From: Theristus sp. LFF4_11
Taxonomy: Eukaryota > Nematoda > Chromadorea > Monhysterida > Xyalidae
Assembly (NCBI GenBank): GCA_030248135.1
Contig: JASANC010001879.1
Span: forward strand, 1-64,000
Reading direction: 5' to 3'
Length of the DNA: 64,000 bases
The notes under the pieces are model-generated. The model did no database searches. It was given only the letters and a program-made list of their open reading frames with translations, and had not been told where the DNA came from. Positions 25,741-38,529 of the stretch are shown in pieces; the first letter of the stretch is position 1; every line of letters starts with the position of its first letter. The position numbers were made by a program, and so were the translations under genes.

Positions 25741-27317
25741 CTTGCAGCACGTATACATGACCAGTGTAAAAGCAAAGCAACTTGTGATAGAAAGCATGAT
25801 TGAAACTTTAATTATCACTTTCACAATGATAGAAATTGATTTAGAATTCTGCGCAGCGTAACAATTATGCCTGTGCTATTTCTGCATATGGTTTCGGACG
25901 AAGTTTTATATGGCGTTGAATCCGCGAATTTCCGGTTCGTGCATTGATTTTGAACCTGAAAACTGTGGAGTTCCACCGACCTATCCAATTTGAAGTCATT
26001 ATCAAAATAAAATACTGTCAACAGTGTCATAAAGTTTTGTTTACATTGTTGTTGCCAAATGAAACTCGATACATTGTGTCGATTGGCACAACTTTAGCAG
26101 TGTGGGTGTCATTACGCGATACGCAGGTTCCAGAGGAATGTACCAAGTATTTCAAGCTCAGTTTTCAAACTCATGAACTCGTTTTCAAACAGCGTTTTCA
26201 GTGGCTAAATCGTTTTCTTTGTTCGTTTTTATGATTATGGAGCCGGTTGCTGTAGCCCTAAATTGGATACTTCAACACGTTCGAATGGATGTTCAAAAAA
26301 ATTATAACCGAAAAATTCCGTGTTGTATTCCCATATAGACACACTTGCTTGTTTCATTTTCAAAGTCATTTTCAAAAGCAAACGTTTTGTTTCAAACGTT
26401 TCAAAGCGCGACATTTTGTTTCGTGGGCAGTGTTGCTCAACACAAACAGGAACACATGTGTCATGTCATCGTTCATCTTCGCTCAGATGCAGCATAGCTT
26501 ATTCTTAGTACGGCTAACTGTGAGTATCTTTAGATAATTGCAAATGCACAGCTTTTTGCTGCCGTGTTGCCGCTGATACACACATAATATATTCAATTAC
26601 CAATTTATAATCCAGTCTTAATGGAAAACTGAAAGTTATGATCACGAATCTGAATGAACTCTACAAAGCAACAGTGACTATCGTGGCTTTTGCACAACAT
26701 TTAGCCGTGCTCAATTTCGTATCCAATTGCGGTCCCAACTCAACGCCCTCAAATTTATCCTACGCTGCAGCGTCATTGTTGTGCCCCAGTTAGCAATAAG
26801 CATTGCTTATTAGGTTTCTTTGTTCAACACTGCTCGCATTCATTTTCGAACAAGCGGCAACAAGTTTGTCCAGTAATTACAAAGTTTTACGAGTCGGAAC
26901 ACTTGAACGACTTTTGGACCACAGGCGAATTACGGGTCCACGAATGGTAATGGTACGACCTTCACTGTGCGATGATTACAACTGATGAGAGAGAGAGAGT
27001 AGCCTCCGTTGAAAAAACACTTTTTTTACTTTGTCATTTGTTGGACACTGCACCTCCGGAAACGGAACACTTTAGCACATTGCAAACGGAACGAACATCG
27101 GTTGTTTGTTTGTTTTTTGTGGCTGCGAGTGTTTTCGCATGAACCAATAACCACGGCATCCAGTGAGACTTGTCAAATCTTGCTGAGCACGCTTCTGATT
27201 TTCAAACTATCTTTCAGCGCCGTTTTTAACTTCACCTCACGTGTCATTGGGACGATCAGACGTTATACATACCTAGGTTGCAACAGAGTGTCCATCAAGC
27301 AGACAATAAACGATACA
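25741..27317. other. Intergenic, no supported gene
   Basis: AT-rich. A short open frame starts with ATG at 26638 (51 codons), and a second hydrophobic-then-basic open stretch covers 26806-26985. The two cannot be joined in phase and resemble nothing known. Tandem ATTTATTTATTT-like simple sequence near 23760 lies before this region. Nothing else is supported. Confidence 0.3.
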
Positions 27318-27702
27318 ATGGCTGATCGATGGTCAACGAAGCTGACAAACACGATCTTATTCATCTTGTTGTCAATCACAGCGTTCAATGCGCAAACCAA
27401 TAACTTTGATGTCGTCGCATCGCCGATTCAACCGTATCGAAACGTTGGAACTTTGTTTGCTTTCAAATTTATCTTGCCGTAAATGTGCCCGTTGTCCGAA
27501 TGTTTACGAAAGTGCGTTTTAAAAAAAACACGGAACACTGTTAGTTTTTTGTTTACGACAGGCATTTCTGAACTCCGGAGTACTGGCGCCGGTGCGTTTG
27601 CGGGCGCCTGAGGCAGCTCGAGAGCACACGAAACGATCGCATGAACCACGATACGTCAAGAAGTTTGAGCGCAAGTATTTGGTTGTGCTCGGTAGGAAAT
27701 GA
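27318..27702 (+). CDS. Small secreted protein, neuropeptide-precursor-like
   Basis: Two exons, 27318-27443 and 27562-27702 (TGA), with a phase-0 GT-AG intron of 118 bp, give 88 residues. The N-terminus is a good signal peptide: basic start, then NTILFILLSITAFNA with probable cleavage before QTNN. The remaining roughly 60 residues are rich in basic pairs: THTKR-like HTKR, YVKK and FERK. The protein ends LVVLGRK, a C-terminal Gly followed by two basic residues. In neuropeptide precursors, KR pairs are convertase sites and Gly-Arg-Lys at a peptide end leads to C-terminal amidation, so an amidated peptide ending YLVVL is possible. No known peptide family is recognised. If transcripts splice at GGTAGG (27691) into a further exon, the ending would change. 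Moderate confidence that this is a gene, low for the function. Confidence 0.5.
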
Positions 27703-28037
27703 GCCGGCAACGGATTTGTGAACAGAACATTTATGACGAAAATGATCTGAGAAGCGCTTTTTCACAGCTTTTGATTTATTTGTTGTTTCGTTTGAATTTG
27801 AAACGTTTTTCATTCACCTTGCATCTTCGCTGCGGCTGCTGATTTTTTTTCAAAACTGATCTCAAAGATATAAAAGTATTTCCAGCAATTGTGACAGGGC
27901 ATACAAATCACAGACAAATGTTTTAAAAATTTCAGTGTTTATACGATATTCCACATTGAACTCAATTTTTTTTTGCTACTTTTGCTGAATTTCAACAAAA
28001 ATTTAGACTACAAATTCATTGAGTTCAACTTGGAATG

Positions 28038-28085
28038 GCAGTGTGTGCGTGCGTGCGTGCGTGCGTGCGTGTGTGTGTGTGTTCC
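28038..28085 (+). repeat. GTGC/GT simple repeat
   Basis: Tandem GTGC followed by GT dinucleotides between the small secreted gene and the collagen. Simple microsatellite; no coding meaning is inferred. Confidence 0.85.
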
Positions 28086-28288
28086 ACTGAGAAAACAACA
28101 GGGCAATTGCGAAAAACATCTTAGAAATTCAAAAAAGTTGACAACGGCAACGTCGGGAGCACAACTTTTTCAAGACAACGTAGTGCTGTATTTTGTGTCT
28201 TCTGCCACGTTGCCTGGTGTTGTCTCAGCGTGCAGTGAGTGATTCAATCCAGTTTCACTGTGATCATTGCCATTTCCGTGCGCCCTTG

Positions 28289-29278
28289 CTATCCGAGCAC
28301 CCAACTGCCGATGCTGCGTCGTGCGCGCGCCAGCAGCCCATCGCCATCACGGACGCCGCCTGTTCGCCGACGCACCGCATGCCCATCGCGCGTGTCACCC
28401 TGGCTGCCCTTGCGCCCACGATCTCCCTGTTCTCCTTTTGCGCCCGGTTTGCCCTTGAATCCCTGTGCACCCTGCTTGCCCAACAATCCCTTGTCGCCGT
28501 CTTTGCCTTTATCACCTTTGGGCCCTTTTGCTGCATTGCGGAATGGGTCACCCTGTGGTCCCTGTGGCCCCTGAGAGCCACGCGGCCCTCGACGCCCTTT
28601 CTGGCCAATGCCTCCTTTGATGCCTTCCAAGCCTGAAATTTGAAAAAAAACGAAATTTCAAACGACGACTCATTGACGGTTATTAGTGGTCTCCATCAAC
28701 GTAACTCGTCACCAACCTTTCTCGCCCTTGTCCCCTTTGTCGCCGTCAGCACCTTTCATTCCCTCTGGCCCAGTGTTTCCTTTCTCACCCGAATCACCTG
28801 CACAAACACGAATCATTGTAATCACACGCAACATATGAAAAATGGGCCCAAGATTGCGAGGCGAACGGCACTTACCAGTTTCACCAGGTTTCCCCTTTGG
28901 TCCCTTCTCGCCCAGCTGCTCCATTCCATCCTTGATGGCATCCCATACGGCATCCTGCCTGTGCCAAAGTCCCTTGATGCGTTCGTTCAAATCGGCCACT
29001 CGTTTCTCCATCTCTTTCAAATCGCTCTCTTGCGTGTCGGCGATTTTTTGCTGCAGTTATTGTTTCTCAAACTAAGTGGCAAACAATTCGAAAGTTGCAA
29101 ACAGTTCGAGTGAGCAGTGCAAGCTTGCTGTGGTTGTTACCAGTTTCAGCAGTATCGACAGTGTCTGCGCACAGCACTCGCTCTCAGGCGTACGACTGCG
29201 TTCTGCATGTCCGTGTGGTGCGAACACACTCAGCAGCAGCACGGTGACACCCGCACCAAGCAACACCATTGCCTGCAT
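28289..29278 (-). CDS. Short collagen-like secreted protein
   Basis: Four exons on the - strand: 29278-29141, 29050-28876, 28797-28717 and 28632-28289 (TAG), phases consistent, about 245 residues. The signal peptide is VLLGAGVTVLLLSVFAPHGHA. An ECC motif and a heptad-like helical segment (LKEMEKRVADLNERIKGL) follow, a probable trimerising coiled coil. Gly-X-Y repeats then begin at GEKGPKGKPGETG and run with interruptions (around DPFRNAAK) to GRKGSQGD. A basic Arg-rich tail without further triplets ends the protein. The layout of coiled coil plus short interrupted triple helix resembles small invertebrate (cuticle-type) collagens, yet the usual conserved C-terminal cysteines are absent. Likely role: extracellular matrix or cuticle component. 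Which collagen family cannot be told by eye. Confidence 0.85.
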
Positions 29279-32200
29279 ACTGCTGATCTCAATTCAATGC
29301 TGATCAACGTGTATCGCCGTTTGCGTTCCACCGAGTCTGCAACAAAAGCATCGAAATGAAGCATCACCTGCAGAATAGCACTGCACGCGGAGCTCTGCGA
29401 AAATACGGTGGGTTTTTTCACCAAGTTCGAAATTGACACGCTTCAAAAAATGTTGTTTTGACACGCGTTGTCGTGCTTTTATAGGCAAACCAATTGTGTG
29501 ATAAGCGTTTGACAATGTGTGGCGACAAATGGGCCGTATCGCTGCCATTTATTACACGCAAATCACTAGCACTCAATCTAAAACACCCAATACTTCCAGT
29601 GTGCGATAGCAACTTTTTGAAAACTGATATTAATTACAAATAATAAAGCCATTGATGCAAACCCAAACACACCCCTGTTGACACTGCGACGCCACAGACC
29701 ATGCCTGCTTCATCGTGTCAATTATACACCATGCTTCTTACTTTGTTATGTATGTCCCACGGTCTGATGACCATGTCAACTGAACGGTAACGAAATCTAC
29801 AAGTTTTTTATTTGAGCCATAGGATCGAAAACAGCCGTTACACACAGATGTTATTCTGAATATTTGAACATCATGAATTCATAAAGAATAGTTACAATGC
29901 AGAAACAAAAAACGAAGCAACGGTGAAATATGGTTTCAAAACATGAAAGAAACTCAATATCAAGTACTCTATTTTTTACCGATAAGTTATTTACCGTTAC
30001 AAAATCAGGAGGTTTCATTACCAACTTGTTATATATCGAGTAGTTCAATAAGGGTTTACTTCATAAACACTGGCAACAAAACACATTTACGGTCTTGCAA
30101 ATGCAAATATTATAAAACAAGATGTTCCTACAGTTTCAGAGGGTTATGAGCGCGAACAAAAACAAAAATTAAATAAGATACGGACATCAAAAACATATGC
30201 TACTAAAAATATATGCTGCATCAAAAATACTCGCAAATAAACTCATTCTATCGCGTCTCCAATGACATACCTACATTCTCTAAATAAACTTCTGTGTCTG
30301 CTGCAAATTATGTCTTTTTAAAAAATCCAACTTTGAGTGCAGAGCAGATTTTGAACACAACTTTCAAACGGTATACGTATACCAGAATAGTGTTTGCATT
30401 ATTTGATCAGCAACTAGTAACATTGGGACTAATAAAAATTTGCACAACACAGTAATATATTGCTGTGGTAAACATTTAGAATTAGCTGATGCAAACCAAG
30501 AAAATGCGTTTTTTAAACTATCAATTCATGTTCGCTTCATTATGAAAATTAAAAATCACACACCGATTTTTCTTGCCGCAGAAAAGCACAAAAAAGATAC
30601 ACAGTTTCAGTTTTTGAAATTAAAGATACTATCGAATACTTTCTAAAAAACGCCAACTTGTGCACATATTCCCAAGTCAATAACGAATGCAGAATGGCCG
30701 CAACAAGCCAAAGAACGCAACAAACTGTTTTTACGTAGCGATAGAACTCCGCAAAAAGACATCAGAGCCATGCTCATTCTAAACTGAATATAAACCGGCA
30801 GAGGGATTGACAATGTAAGAACAATAACAGTGAAAACCATACACGTAGGGTGAAATCGCAAAAAGCAGCGGAACACACACGTTTTTCTTCGTTCAAATTA
30901 ACAGAATATCTTCAGACAAAATTCGCAAAAAAAATGAAACCGAGAAATTGCTGGTGACTGCAGAGGCAGCTCGAAGGGAGACCGACCGAAAGTGCGACCC
31001 AAAGAAAGCATGCTCGTTCGCTGATTGGCTGCTGCAAACTGACTGTAATGCAGATGGAGGCAACGAATGAGCAGCCTTCAGCATCGTCACACTTCATATT
31101 CACTTGCTACATTCAGGAAACGATTTGCTGATTTTAAAACTCTTATCCATAATAACAAAACCAGTAAATTGCAAAGAAACAACAGGACCAACAATTTGTT
31201 AGTAATAGCGAGCGATCAGCAAAATATGACACAGATGAACCAGAAAAACACATAAAATGACAGTTTCACAAAAACGACACAACAGATCTTGACGAGTCGC
31301 CTCCTTCCGATGCTAACCGACAGACTGCACCAGTGCTGCGTCAGTGAAACAAAGCCAAAATGCAGCAAGACCAGCATCGGTTCACTGAATTTCACACGAA
31401 AGTTTCTCCGTGTTCGTATTTTGATCGTCTGTTTTCACTTTTCACTGACACAGAAGCAGAACCAAGCAATTCCGTATACAGTAGACACGCAATCGGATAC
31501 ACTATTCAAATCAAAATAAATTTTGTTCAGCAAAGTGAGCTATGCAATGGGTGTAGAGAAAGGATGCGAAATCACACGCAATAAGCAAACGGAAAACGCA
31601 CGCACACACACACACTCGTAGAAAAAAGTAAGAACGTGAGTCCGTTTGCTGACCAACGGAAACTCGATCACGCACGGTAGCTTCGAATGAAGCTTTTGGG
31701 TGTTTTTCAGCTGTTCGACTGTGTTCTCACCTTCCTTTTCAATCTGTCGAGAATTTCAGCTATAATAGAATTTTGGTTACTGTGATTAAAATCAACAGAA
31801 CAAGTATTATTAACAACAACCAACAGCACAAAAAAAAACAGAACAAGTTGTGGTGTTATGATTAGTGAATATGGTGATGAAAAAACAACTTATGATGCCA
31901 CGAATGATGAAAACTAATGGGGAACTGAAAAATTTGCAAAAAACACAAGTGTTCTATGGTGATAATTGATAACAAAATAACATTGCGACTGCGTCGTCAC
32001 TCAGGCACTTTTGTATAAATGAAAACGTGTAAAATCACTCATGATAAACGATATTGGTGTTGTATTTCACAGTATTTTCTATCCCCACAAAACAAATAAC
32101 CGAAAACAACATAATAAACACCTTTCATGTGCAGTGCAACAAGCTGCACTTCGGCGACAACAATGCCAAAGCATTCAACTCCAAATTTGTTGTCTTGACA

Positions 32201-33120
32201 CGAATTGTTGTTTTTTAGGAACTCCAATGAAAGCTGATGCCGATGTTCCCCTGCATCACAGATCACAAATTCAGAGTAACACAATCATTGCAGACAATAA
32301 AAATTGCGTGCCATCAATAACCAACGAAATGAATATTTCTCAAGAAACTACCAACAAATGTTGCTGTAGAAAATAAGCTAGCTTACGTTAAAATTGGACC
32401 AGAGAATAACGATAATATTTCACAGTGATCAAGCGACGCCTGCAACAACACCGCGCATGCGTGCAAACCGGCCGTTGTGCATCAGCGTGCAACACGTGGC
32501 CGTCAGCCGGCTGTGCCCCGAAACCACCGAAGTTTAGTACGGCAGCGCCGATTCAACATGGCAGCTGCTTTCAGGCTGCTGCAGTTAGTGAGCGCGTGAA
32601 ATTTGAAAGAATGAAAGAAAAACGTTCAGAAGCCCAATTGGTTGTCAAATTGGACGTGTTCTTAAAATTAATAATTTGCTATCTGTGCTGTTAGTTCTTT
32701 ATCCGTTGCAGCCTCGATTGACCAATATCTTGGGATTTTTGAGAAAGGCAACTCCTGGCCTGCGACTAATCTTGTCTTGATTGAGAAGGACCGCCTTATT
32801 TATTTGGCCGTGCTGTATCTTCGGGTTTCCTTCGGTGGCTAAGGGGCACAAGCAACTGTACCACGAGCTGTCCCCTAGCCGTACACACACGGACATCGAC
32901 TGTGCACAACAGCGTCACTCACACACGCGCATAGAATCGACAAATCAATACGCGAATCAACTGAACAAACTTGTGAAACAAAAACAACCCAATTTCCGTG
33001 ACACATTTGACCGAAAATGTTTGTAGGTCCGAGTAATATATTTTCCCTAAAATGTTTCTTGCAAAGAAAATGTTCAACAACGAAATGAATGTAGATGTGG
33101 TTTTGTGGAGGCGGCGTCGA
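29279..33120. other. Intergenic, mostly featureless
   Basis: About 3.8 kb of AT-rich sequence. A CA simple repeat lies near 31598-31615, and a dispersed repeat copy is at 32660-32805. No exon is recognised on either strand. The collagen promoter should be just above 29278 and the G3BP 3' end below 33121. Confidence 0.5.
32660..32805 (+). repeat. Dispersed repeat R1, partial copy
   Basis: Matches 40550-40700 in the same orientation: shared blocks TTCTTT-TCC-TTGCA, AATATCTTGG-ATTTTTGAGA, GGCAACTCCT and GACTTGATTGAGAAG-like. The other half of R1 (ending CAGGTCTTAAAGAAAAG) is missing here. Type unknown. Confidence 0.65.
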
Positions 33121-36100
33121 CTAGTGGGCGGGGCCGGATGCAGTCGGTGCAGGTGCAGGCGGTTGACGGCTCATGCGACCCGTGTAGCCGCCGGTGACGC
33201 CGCCGCGAGTGCCGCCGAGGCCACCACGTGCGCCGCCTGGCAACGAACGGCATTTACAATGACGCGGGTGATGCACAGTAAGCACACGGCAAAACGCTCT
33301 GTCACTTACGCGCGCCAGCCGACGGGTTCACGTTCATGCTCATGCCCCCACGGTTGTACTGCGAGTTCATGCGCGGCGGGAAGCTCGCTGTACAAACAAA
33401 ATATAATCGTAAATCGGCAGCTCGCTAGCACACTGCGCTGAAACTGCATGTGAACCTGAATCGTACTCTCTCAGCGTATTCACCACTACGATCTCGCTCA
33501 TGCTGCAACATCAGACAGGGCAAGTCTGGTTGAGTGACGTTCTCATCACCGAGAGGCAAAACAACAAAAAGGGCGCTCAAAAAAAAACAAAAAAACGGCG
33601 ACCGGCGGATGCGCGCGGGCCGACGATTGGCTTTTTGTCCTCCTTCTGTTCGTCGACGATGATGACCTCCTCGCGGCCCCAGATGGTCATGCGGGCAAAG
33701 TAGCGCGGCGGGCGGTTGCCGATCGGCTGCGACGACTTGAAGCAGCGGCGGAACAGCGCGTTCGCGTGCTCCTCCTTGTCGAACTCGAGAAACGCGAACG
33801 CTCGCATCGGATCGACCTTGTCCTGGCGCAGACGCATCGCTGACGGCGGCGCACCGATGTCTGCAACGGGCAAACAGGCTGCACGACCAGGCGACGTGCG
33901 CGCTGGACACGCAGCACTCGTGGCTGAGTCCTGCACTGTCATGTTGCACAGACACACACAAACACACTGGCACTGGCCGTGCGGCAACATCGTACCTGTG
34001 CATGCTGCTGTGTTTGCACTGTGCAACATCACTGTCTTGGTCTTCTGACTAGGACTCTGTCAAAACGCTCAGCATATATGTAGGCAACCATTATCACTCA
34101 TTGATTGTAGCCTCGGGCGCAAATTACCACATCATAGCGAGTCAGGAATGGTTTTGAAAAACAGACAGAAAGCAGTGAACAGACGCACGTTTCAGCGCCT
34201 TGTTAAGTTCAGCCTCGACATCGCTGGATGAATGGCCGTCGCTGGGGATAGACTTAACAAAGGCGGATTTGATGCCTTTGTTCAAGTAAATGCACGGCTC
34301 GGACAATGCCTGTGGCTGTTGTTGTGGTGGTGGTTGTGGTTGTGTGGTGTAGCTGGCACTGTCAAACGACGGTGCCACCGTGGCGGCACTTTGCGGTGCC
34401 GTTGGCTTTGCCTGCCCCGTCACACCATTTGACGCAATGTCAACCTGAAAACAGCAATTCTCAGTGACTCACTGCTAGATCAGAAGTTGAACGCACAAAG
34501 CCTTATAAAGCGACCATAAAATTTTGTTCGACAACTCCCATCTCCAGAGATCCTCAAACATGACCGTAAAGGTCGCCAACAACGTCGTTCAGCAAAAATG
34601 CAGTTTTCAATTGAGTTTATTGACTTCGTCTGCGAGTGCGTTGGTTCGTTCACCTGCTGAGTGGGCACGGCTTGCTGTGCCGCCTGTGTTGGTTGTACGG
34701 CAGCAGCAACGGCGCGCGTCGACGCACCGGCCACTGTGGCCCACGTCTTCGGGCCCGTGTCCACCGGCTGAGATGGCCGCTGTGTTACCGCAATGGTTGA
34801 GCTTTGGTCCGGCTGCAAACGACACACTGATGGTACACACGGTGAAACGGGAAAACACAAACGGTGGCCATGTCTCAAACGAGCCCAACCGGTTCGACGG
34901 CGGCAGGCAGCGGCGGCGGTGGCGCATGGGGCGGTGACGCTGGCGAGGCTTCGTGCGAGCCGGGGCCTGCTGCGGCCGTCTGACGCGCAGGCAACGCCAC
35001 TGTGCCCACGGCACTCGAGCCGGGCACCGCTGCTGCTGAACGGACACAAGCGCACGTTGACACAACAGTAGAACGCGTTGCTTTGAACAACACAGCCATG
35101 TTGCACATTCACAAGCACACACACGTCGACAAGCGAGCGAGTTGTGCTGTGGTATGTGCGCGTGTGTGTGCACTGTTGTGCAACACATGCAACGCACCAG
35201 TTTGCGGCGTCGGCGACGTCTGCAGTCGCGCGAGTTCGTGCGTGGACGCATCGCCGTTCGAGTACGTCAGTGTGGCCGAGGACGCAGAGGCGCACGCACT
35301 GACGGCAGTCGCGTCAGCTGGCAGCAAGCCTGTCGCCTCCGTGTCGTCGCCAGCGGTGCCGCCAGCCGGCTCTGCAACACAGCGAGACACAATGCAAACG
35401 GACACGTGCATGCGCTTGCTGAAGTAGCGCGAGACACTTGATCTGGTGAAAGATGACATCGACGGGTGAAATTCAGACTGACCTTGCATGTCACCCATCA
35501 CGAGGCTTGCCTCTTCGGACGTGACCTGAAGGAAGAAGCACGGTGCAGGTGAGTTTGCAACAAACAAAAGCGGATCACAAGAACAGTGAGACAGGGACGG
35601 AATGAATGCGCAACAGGCGCACGTTGATGATGCTGACCGATGATGCGCGCGCGAGCGTCGGCTGAGCAGCGGCGTCGACAGAGGACGTGCGTGCGTGCGA
35701 CTCGTCCACGTAGCAGAAGATGTCGTTCAACGCGTAGAACTTCTTGGGGCCTTGCTGACAGAGCACGAACGACTGCAGGAAGCGCCGCCCCATCGCACCG
35801 TTGTTCTCAAGCTCACCAACAACCTGCACGCAACACAACCACCAATGAACCAGTCAACTGAAACAACACCGTTTATTGCGTGTTCAAGACCAGTGCGCAC
35901 GAGAGAATGCAAACCTGGATCAACAGTCCCTTGTGGATCGTCTCGCACGATTTGATGCTGTGAATTTTCGCACGACAATTCTGGAAGTTCATGCTCTTCA
36001 GTTCCTGCTGGATCGCCTGTTGAGGAGAAAAAAACACAAAAATGAAAGCACACCTTATGAAGCACGTCATTTGTAAGTTGTATTGTTATCAAAGTCAGTT

Positions 36101-36939
36101 GGCTTCAAACGGCATTCGTGAAGCACTGAGGACTGCTTCATGAATGTCCCTCTAATGAACAACTGTTCAACAGTTTTGCCGACCGATTGTCCACGGACAG
36201 GCCGATCGCTGTGCGAGTTGCTGTGAATGAACACGGAGTCGTTGCTGTAGAAGCGGTGCACGTGCTCAGGCTCCTGCGACAACATCTGGTAGTACTGACG
36301 CACGAACTCACGGCCAATCATCAGCTCTGCAACACACACTGACACATTCACATTACAATGAAACAGCTTCGTCTCGGCTGGCTGCCTGCTCATGAAACAT
36401 TTTCGATCTTCAAACATCAAAGATTGGCAATCAATTTTCGCTCGCTCGTAATTTCGATTCCTGAACCTAAAACCTAAAGCTAAGGATTTTCGACCAGGCA
36501 AAAATGACAAACTTGTAGTTTGAAATGTCTAACTGAATGCAATGAGTCTGTGTGGTGCACTTCCAGTGCTTTCATCATGTACTTTTAAAGAGCAGTCTGC
36601 TGCGGCCAGTTTTATAAAACCCATGTGGTCGAATAGTAGTGCTACACGTGCAATAAAATCACGATACAACACATTTCAATCTGCTCATATCATGTTGAAC
36701 AGCAGACATTTGTAAGTCAGTACACGCGGAAAAACGGGGCATTGTGATGCTTCTTGATTTTACCAACGCAGGCTGCATTGGGGTTGCATTGCAAGCATTT
36801 ATAAAACTGGCGCCTGACACGAACCTTTGCTTGCTTTTCGGTCGTCGACATGCGTGTGCTCGTATGCATGTGCGTGCGTGCTGTGGTCGAGTGCACCGTT
36901 GTTCAACGACTCAGACGAGCGGGTGACCATGTTGACCAT
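33121..36939 (-). CDS. G3BP1: G3BP/Rasputin orthologue (stress-granule scaffold, NTF2-like + RRM + RGG)
   Basis: Twelve exons on the - strand: 36939-36897, 36326-36172, 36016-35915, 35823-35638, 35525-35483, 35371-35198, 35035-34881, 34812-34654, 34444-34189, 33860-33603, 33387-33310 and 33236-33121 (TAG). Every junction keeps phase, giving about 574 residues. The NTF2-like domain covers about 15-135 (MIGREFVRQYYQMLSQ, HRFYSNDS, then RRFLQSFVLCQQ, KKFYALNDIFCYVDE). A long Ala/Pro/Thr/Gln-rich linker contains KTWATVAG, matching the WASV-type motif of G3BP. An RRM spans about 395-495 with RNP1-like AFAFLEFD. Gly/Arg repeats (GARGGLGGTRGGVTGG) close the protein. Family role: cytoplasmic RNA-binding hub that dimerises through NTF2 and nucleates stress granules. 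The linker lacks the long acidic tract of vertebrate G3BP1. The start is fixed by phase: exon 1 ends G and exon 2 begins AG. Confidence 0.94.
36108..36153. repeat. Short hairpin, GCATTCRTGAAGCA type
   Basis: Inverted repeat in intron 2 of the G3BP gene: GGCATTCGTGAAGCA, an 8-base loop, then TGCTTCATGAATGTCC. Related inverted ends occur at 62473-62567, so this is probably a tiny derivative of a transposable element. Confidence 0.55.
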
Positions 36940-37314
36940 GAGGATTGAGTTCACTGCGAGTGACGTGCTGCTGATTGCGGTGGTGTTGTCAACGTCGCAC
37001 ACAAACACAACAATGCACACAAAACACTTTGTACACGTAGAAAACAAACAAAACAAAACACACACAACAAACAACAACCACTAATTCGACGATCTGATGA
37101 CGAGTGAATTGAATGAGTGAAGGAAAACGAAACAAAAACACAAAGCAAAAAAAACAGAACGCTGTTGACGAGACACCAATGGTGGTTATCTGAAATGCAA
37201 GCATTGAAATCGGCGTTGTAACGATTGAATAATGCTGTGAATGCCTGTGATTAAGTTGGATTGTGGGGGTGGGCGGGCCATATGGACAGACCGGACAAAA
37301 TTGGGGGGCCGGAA

Positions 37315-37610
37315 AAAATTTGAAATTGAAATTTGATAAATAGATAGCTAAAACGTTAAAAAGCTATAAAAACAGCAAAATACTGCTGACGGCAATACAC
37401 TGAAAATCAAGTATAAACGCGTCTTTTTGCCTAAAATTAGCGAAATTTTCAAGAATTACGAGCAAAAAAGGTCAATCTTGGTCAATAATTAATTGACTCA
37501 TTTTGTGTCTTCGAAGGCAAAAAATTTCAGATAGATAGCTGGCTGAGAAATTTTTTTAGATAGATAATAGCTGAGCCTGAGCCAAAAAACCTGTCTGATA
37601 GACTATAGTG
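37315..37610 (+). repeat. Direct repeat D1, copy 1
   Basis: About 290 bp repeated at 37950-38235 in the same orientation. Shared blocks include GCTAAAAAGCTATAAAAACA-like, AATCAAGTATAAACGCGT, GCGAAATTTTCAAGAATTAC and AGATAGATAATAGCTGAG. Both copies are preceded by G-rich runs. No open frame is seen. Confidence 0.8.
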
Positions 37611-37949
37611 AGTATAGAGAGCAAACAGGAATTTTTGAACACAGTCAAATTTTGGTAATTTTCTAAAGAGGAACAACTAAGAACGGTTCAATATTCAAGT
37701 ACACGTCAAAAATTGTCCTCCTGTTTTACTGTTGAAAATGCAACTTTCCCTCTATGGAAATGGACATAATTTCAATAAAACACGATTTTCGCTCTTATAG
37801 TTTTCCGGATCGTTTTGAAAATAGTCTAGCTGAACTCAGCTCGACGAGACGCTTCGAACGAACCTAACTTGTAAAAAAAGTTTTTTTTTTAAATTTTTTA
37901 AATTAAAAATCCGGATTTTTTTCCCCTAACCCTAGGGGGGGCGGTCAAA

Positions 37950-38235
37950 ATTTTGAATTTTGATAGACAGATAGCTACTAAATAAAACGCTAAAAAGCTA
38001 TAAAAACAGCAAAACAATGATAAAAACACATTAAAATCAAGTATAAACGCGTATTTTCCTTAAATTTAGCGAAATTTTCAAGAATTACAAGCAAAACTGG
38101 TCAAATTTGGTCAAAAATTGACTCATTTTATGTTTTCGAAGACAAAAATTTTCAGATAGATAGCTGGCTGGGAAAATTTTTTAGATAGATAATAGCTGAG
38201 CTGAAAAATCTTCTCTGATAGAGGTAGATTCGCCC
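37950..38235 (+). repeat. Direct repeat D1, copy 2
   Basis: Second copy of the 37315-37610 unit, offset by about 640 bp. It differs by scattered substitutions and small indels. It is followed by a C-run and GCC repeats (38230-38275). Confidence 0.8.
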
Positions 38236-38361
38236 CCCCCCCCAGAACAACTATGGAGGGCGCCGCCGCCGCCGTAAAAATTAAAATGTGATGCATGCGA
38301 TTTGTATACATTCTTAAAAGTGATTTTTTTGATTTTTGGTCTGAGGTTGCTTGTAATGAAT

Positions 38362-38425
38362 CGTTGTAGGTTCCTAATCCTAAACCTAATCCTAATCCTA
38401 AGCCAAGCCTTTTTGATAAGGTGAA
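38362..38425 (-). repeat. Telomere-like TTAGGA/TTAGGC array 1
   Basis: On the - strand it reads AAGGCTTGGCTTAGG followed by variants ATTAGG and TTTAGG. A related array on the + strand starts at 40177. TTAGGC is the telomere unit of nematodes, but here the units are degenerate and few. Confidence 0.6.
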
Positions 38426-38529
38426 AATGATCAATTTAGTTTTTGCATTTTTTTCTTTCCTGTGTTATGGAGGAGGAGCACCGGAACTGCAGATGCAGCT
38501 GTTTTAATAATGATGCATTACGGACAGTA

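Noticed and set aside
26638..26985. Possible two-exon small gene upstream of the peptide-like gene
   Set aside because: The open stretches cannot be joined in phase and the second lacks an ATG; no homology.
33425..35567. Cys/Arg- and Thr/Ala-rich frames in the GC-rich G3BP region on both strands
   Set aside because: Shadows of GC-rich G3BP exons; only the phased frame gives the NTF2, RRM and RGG parts.
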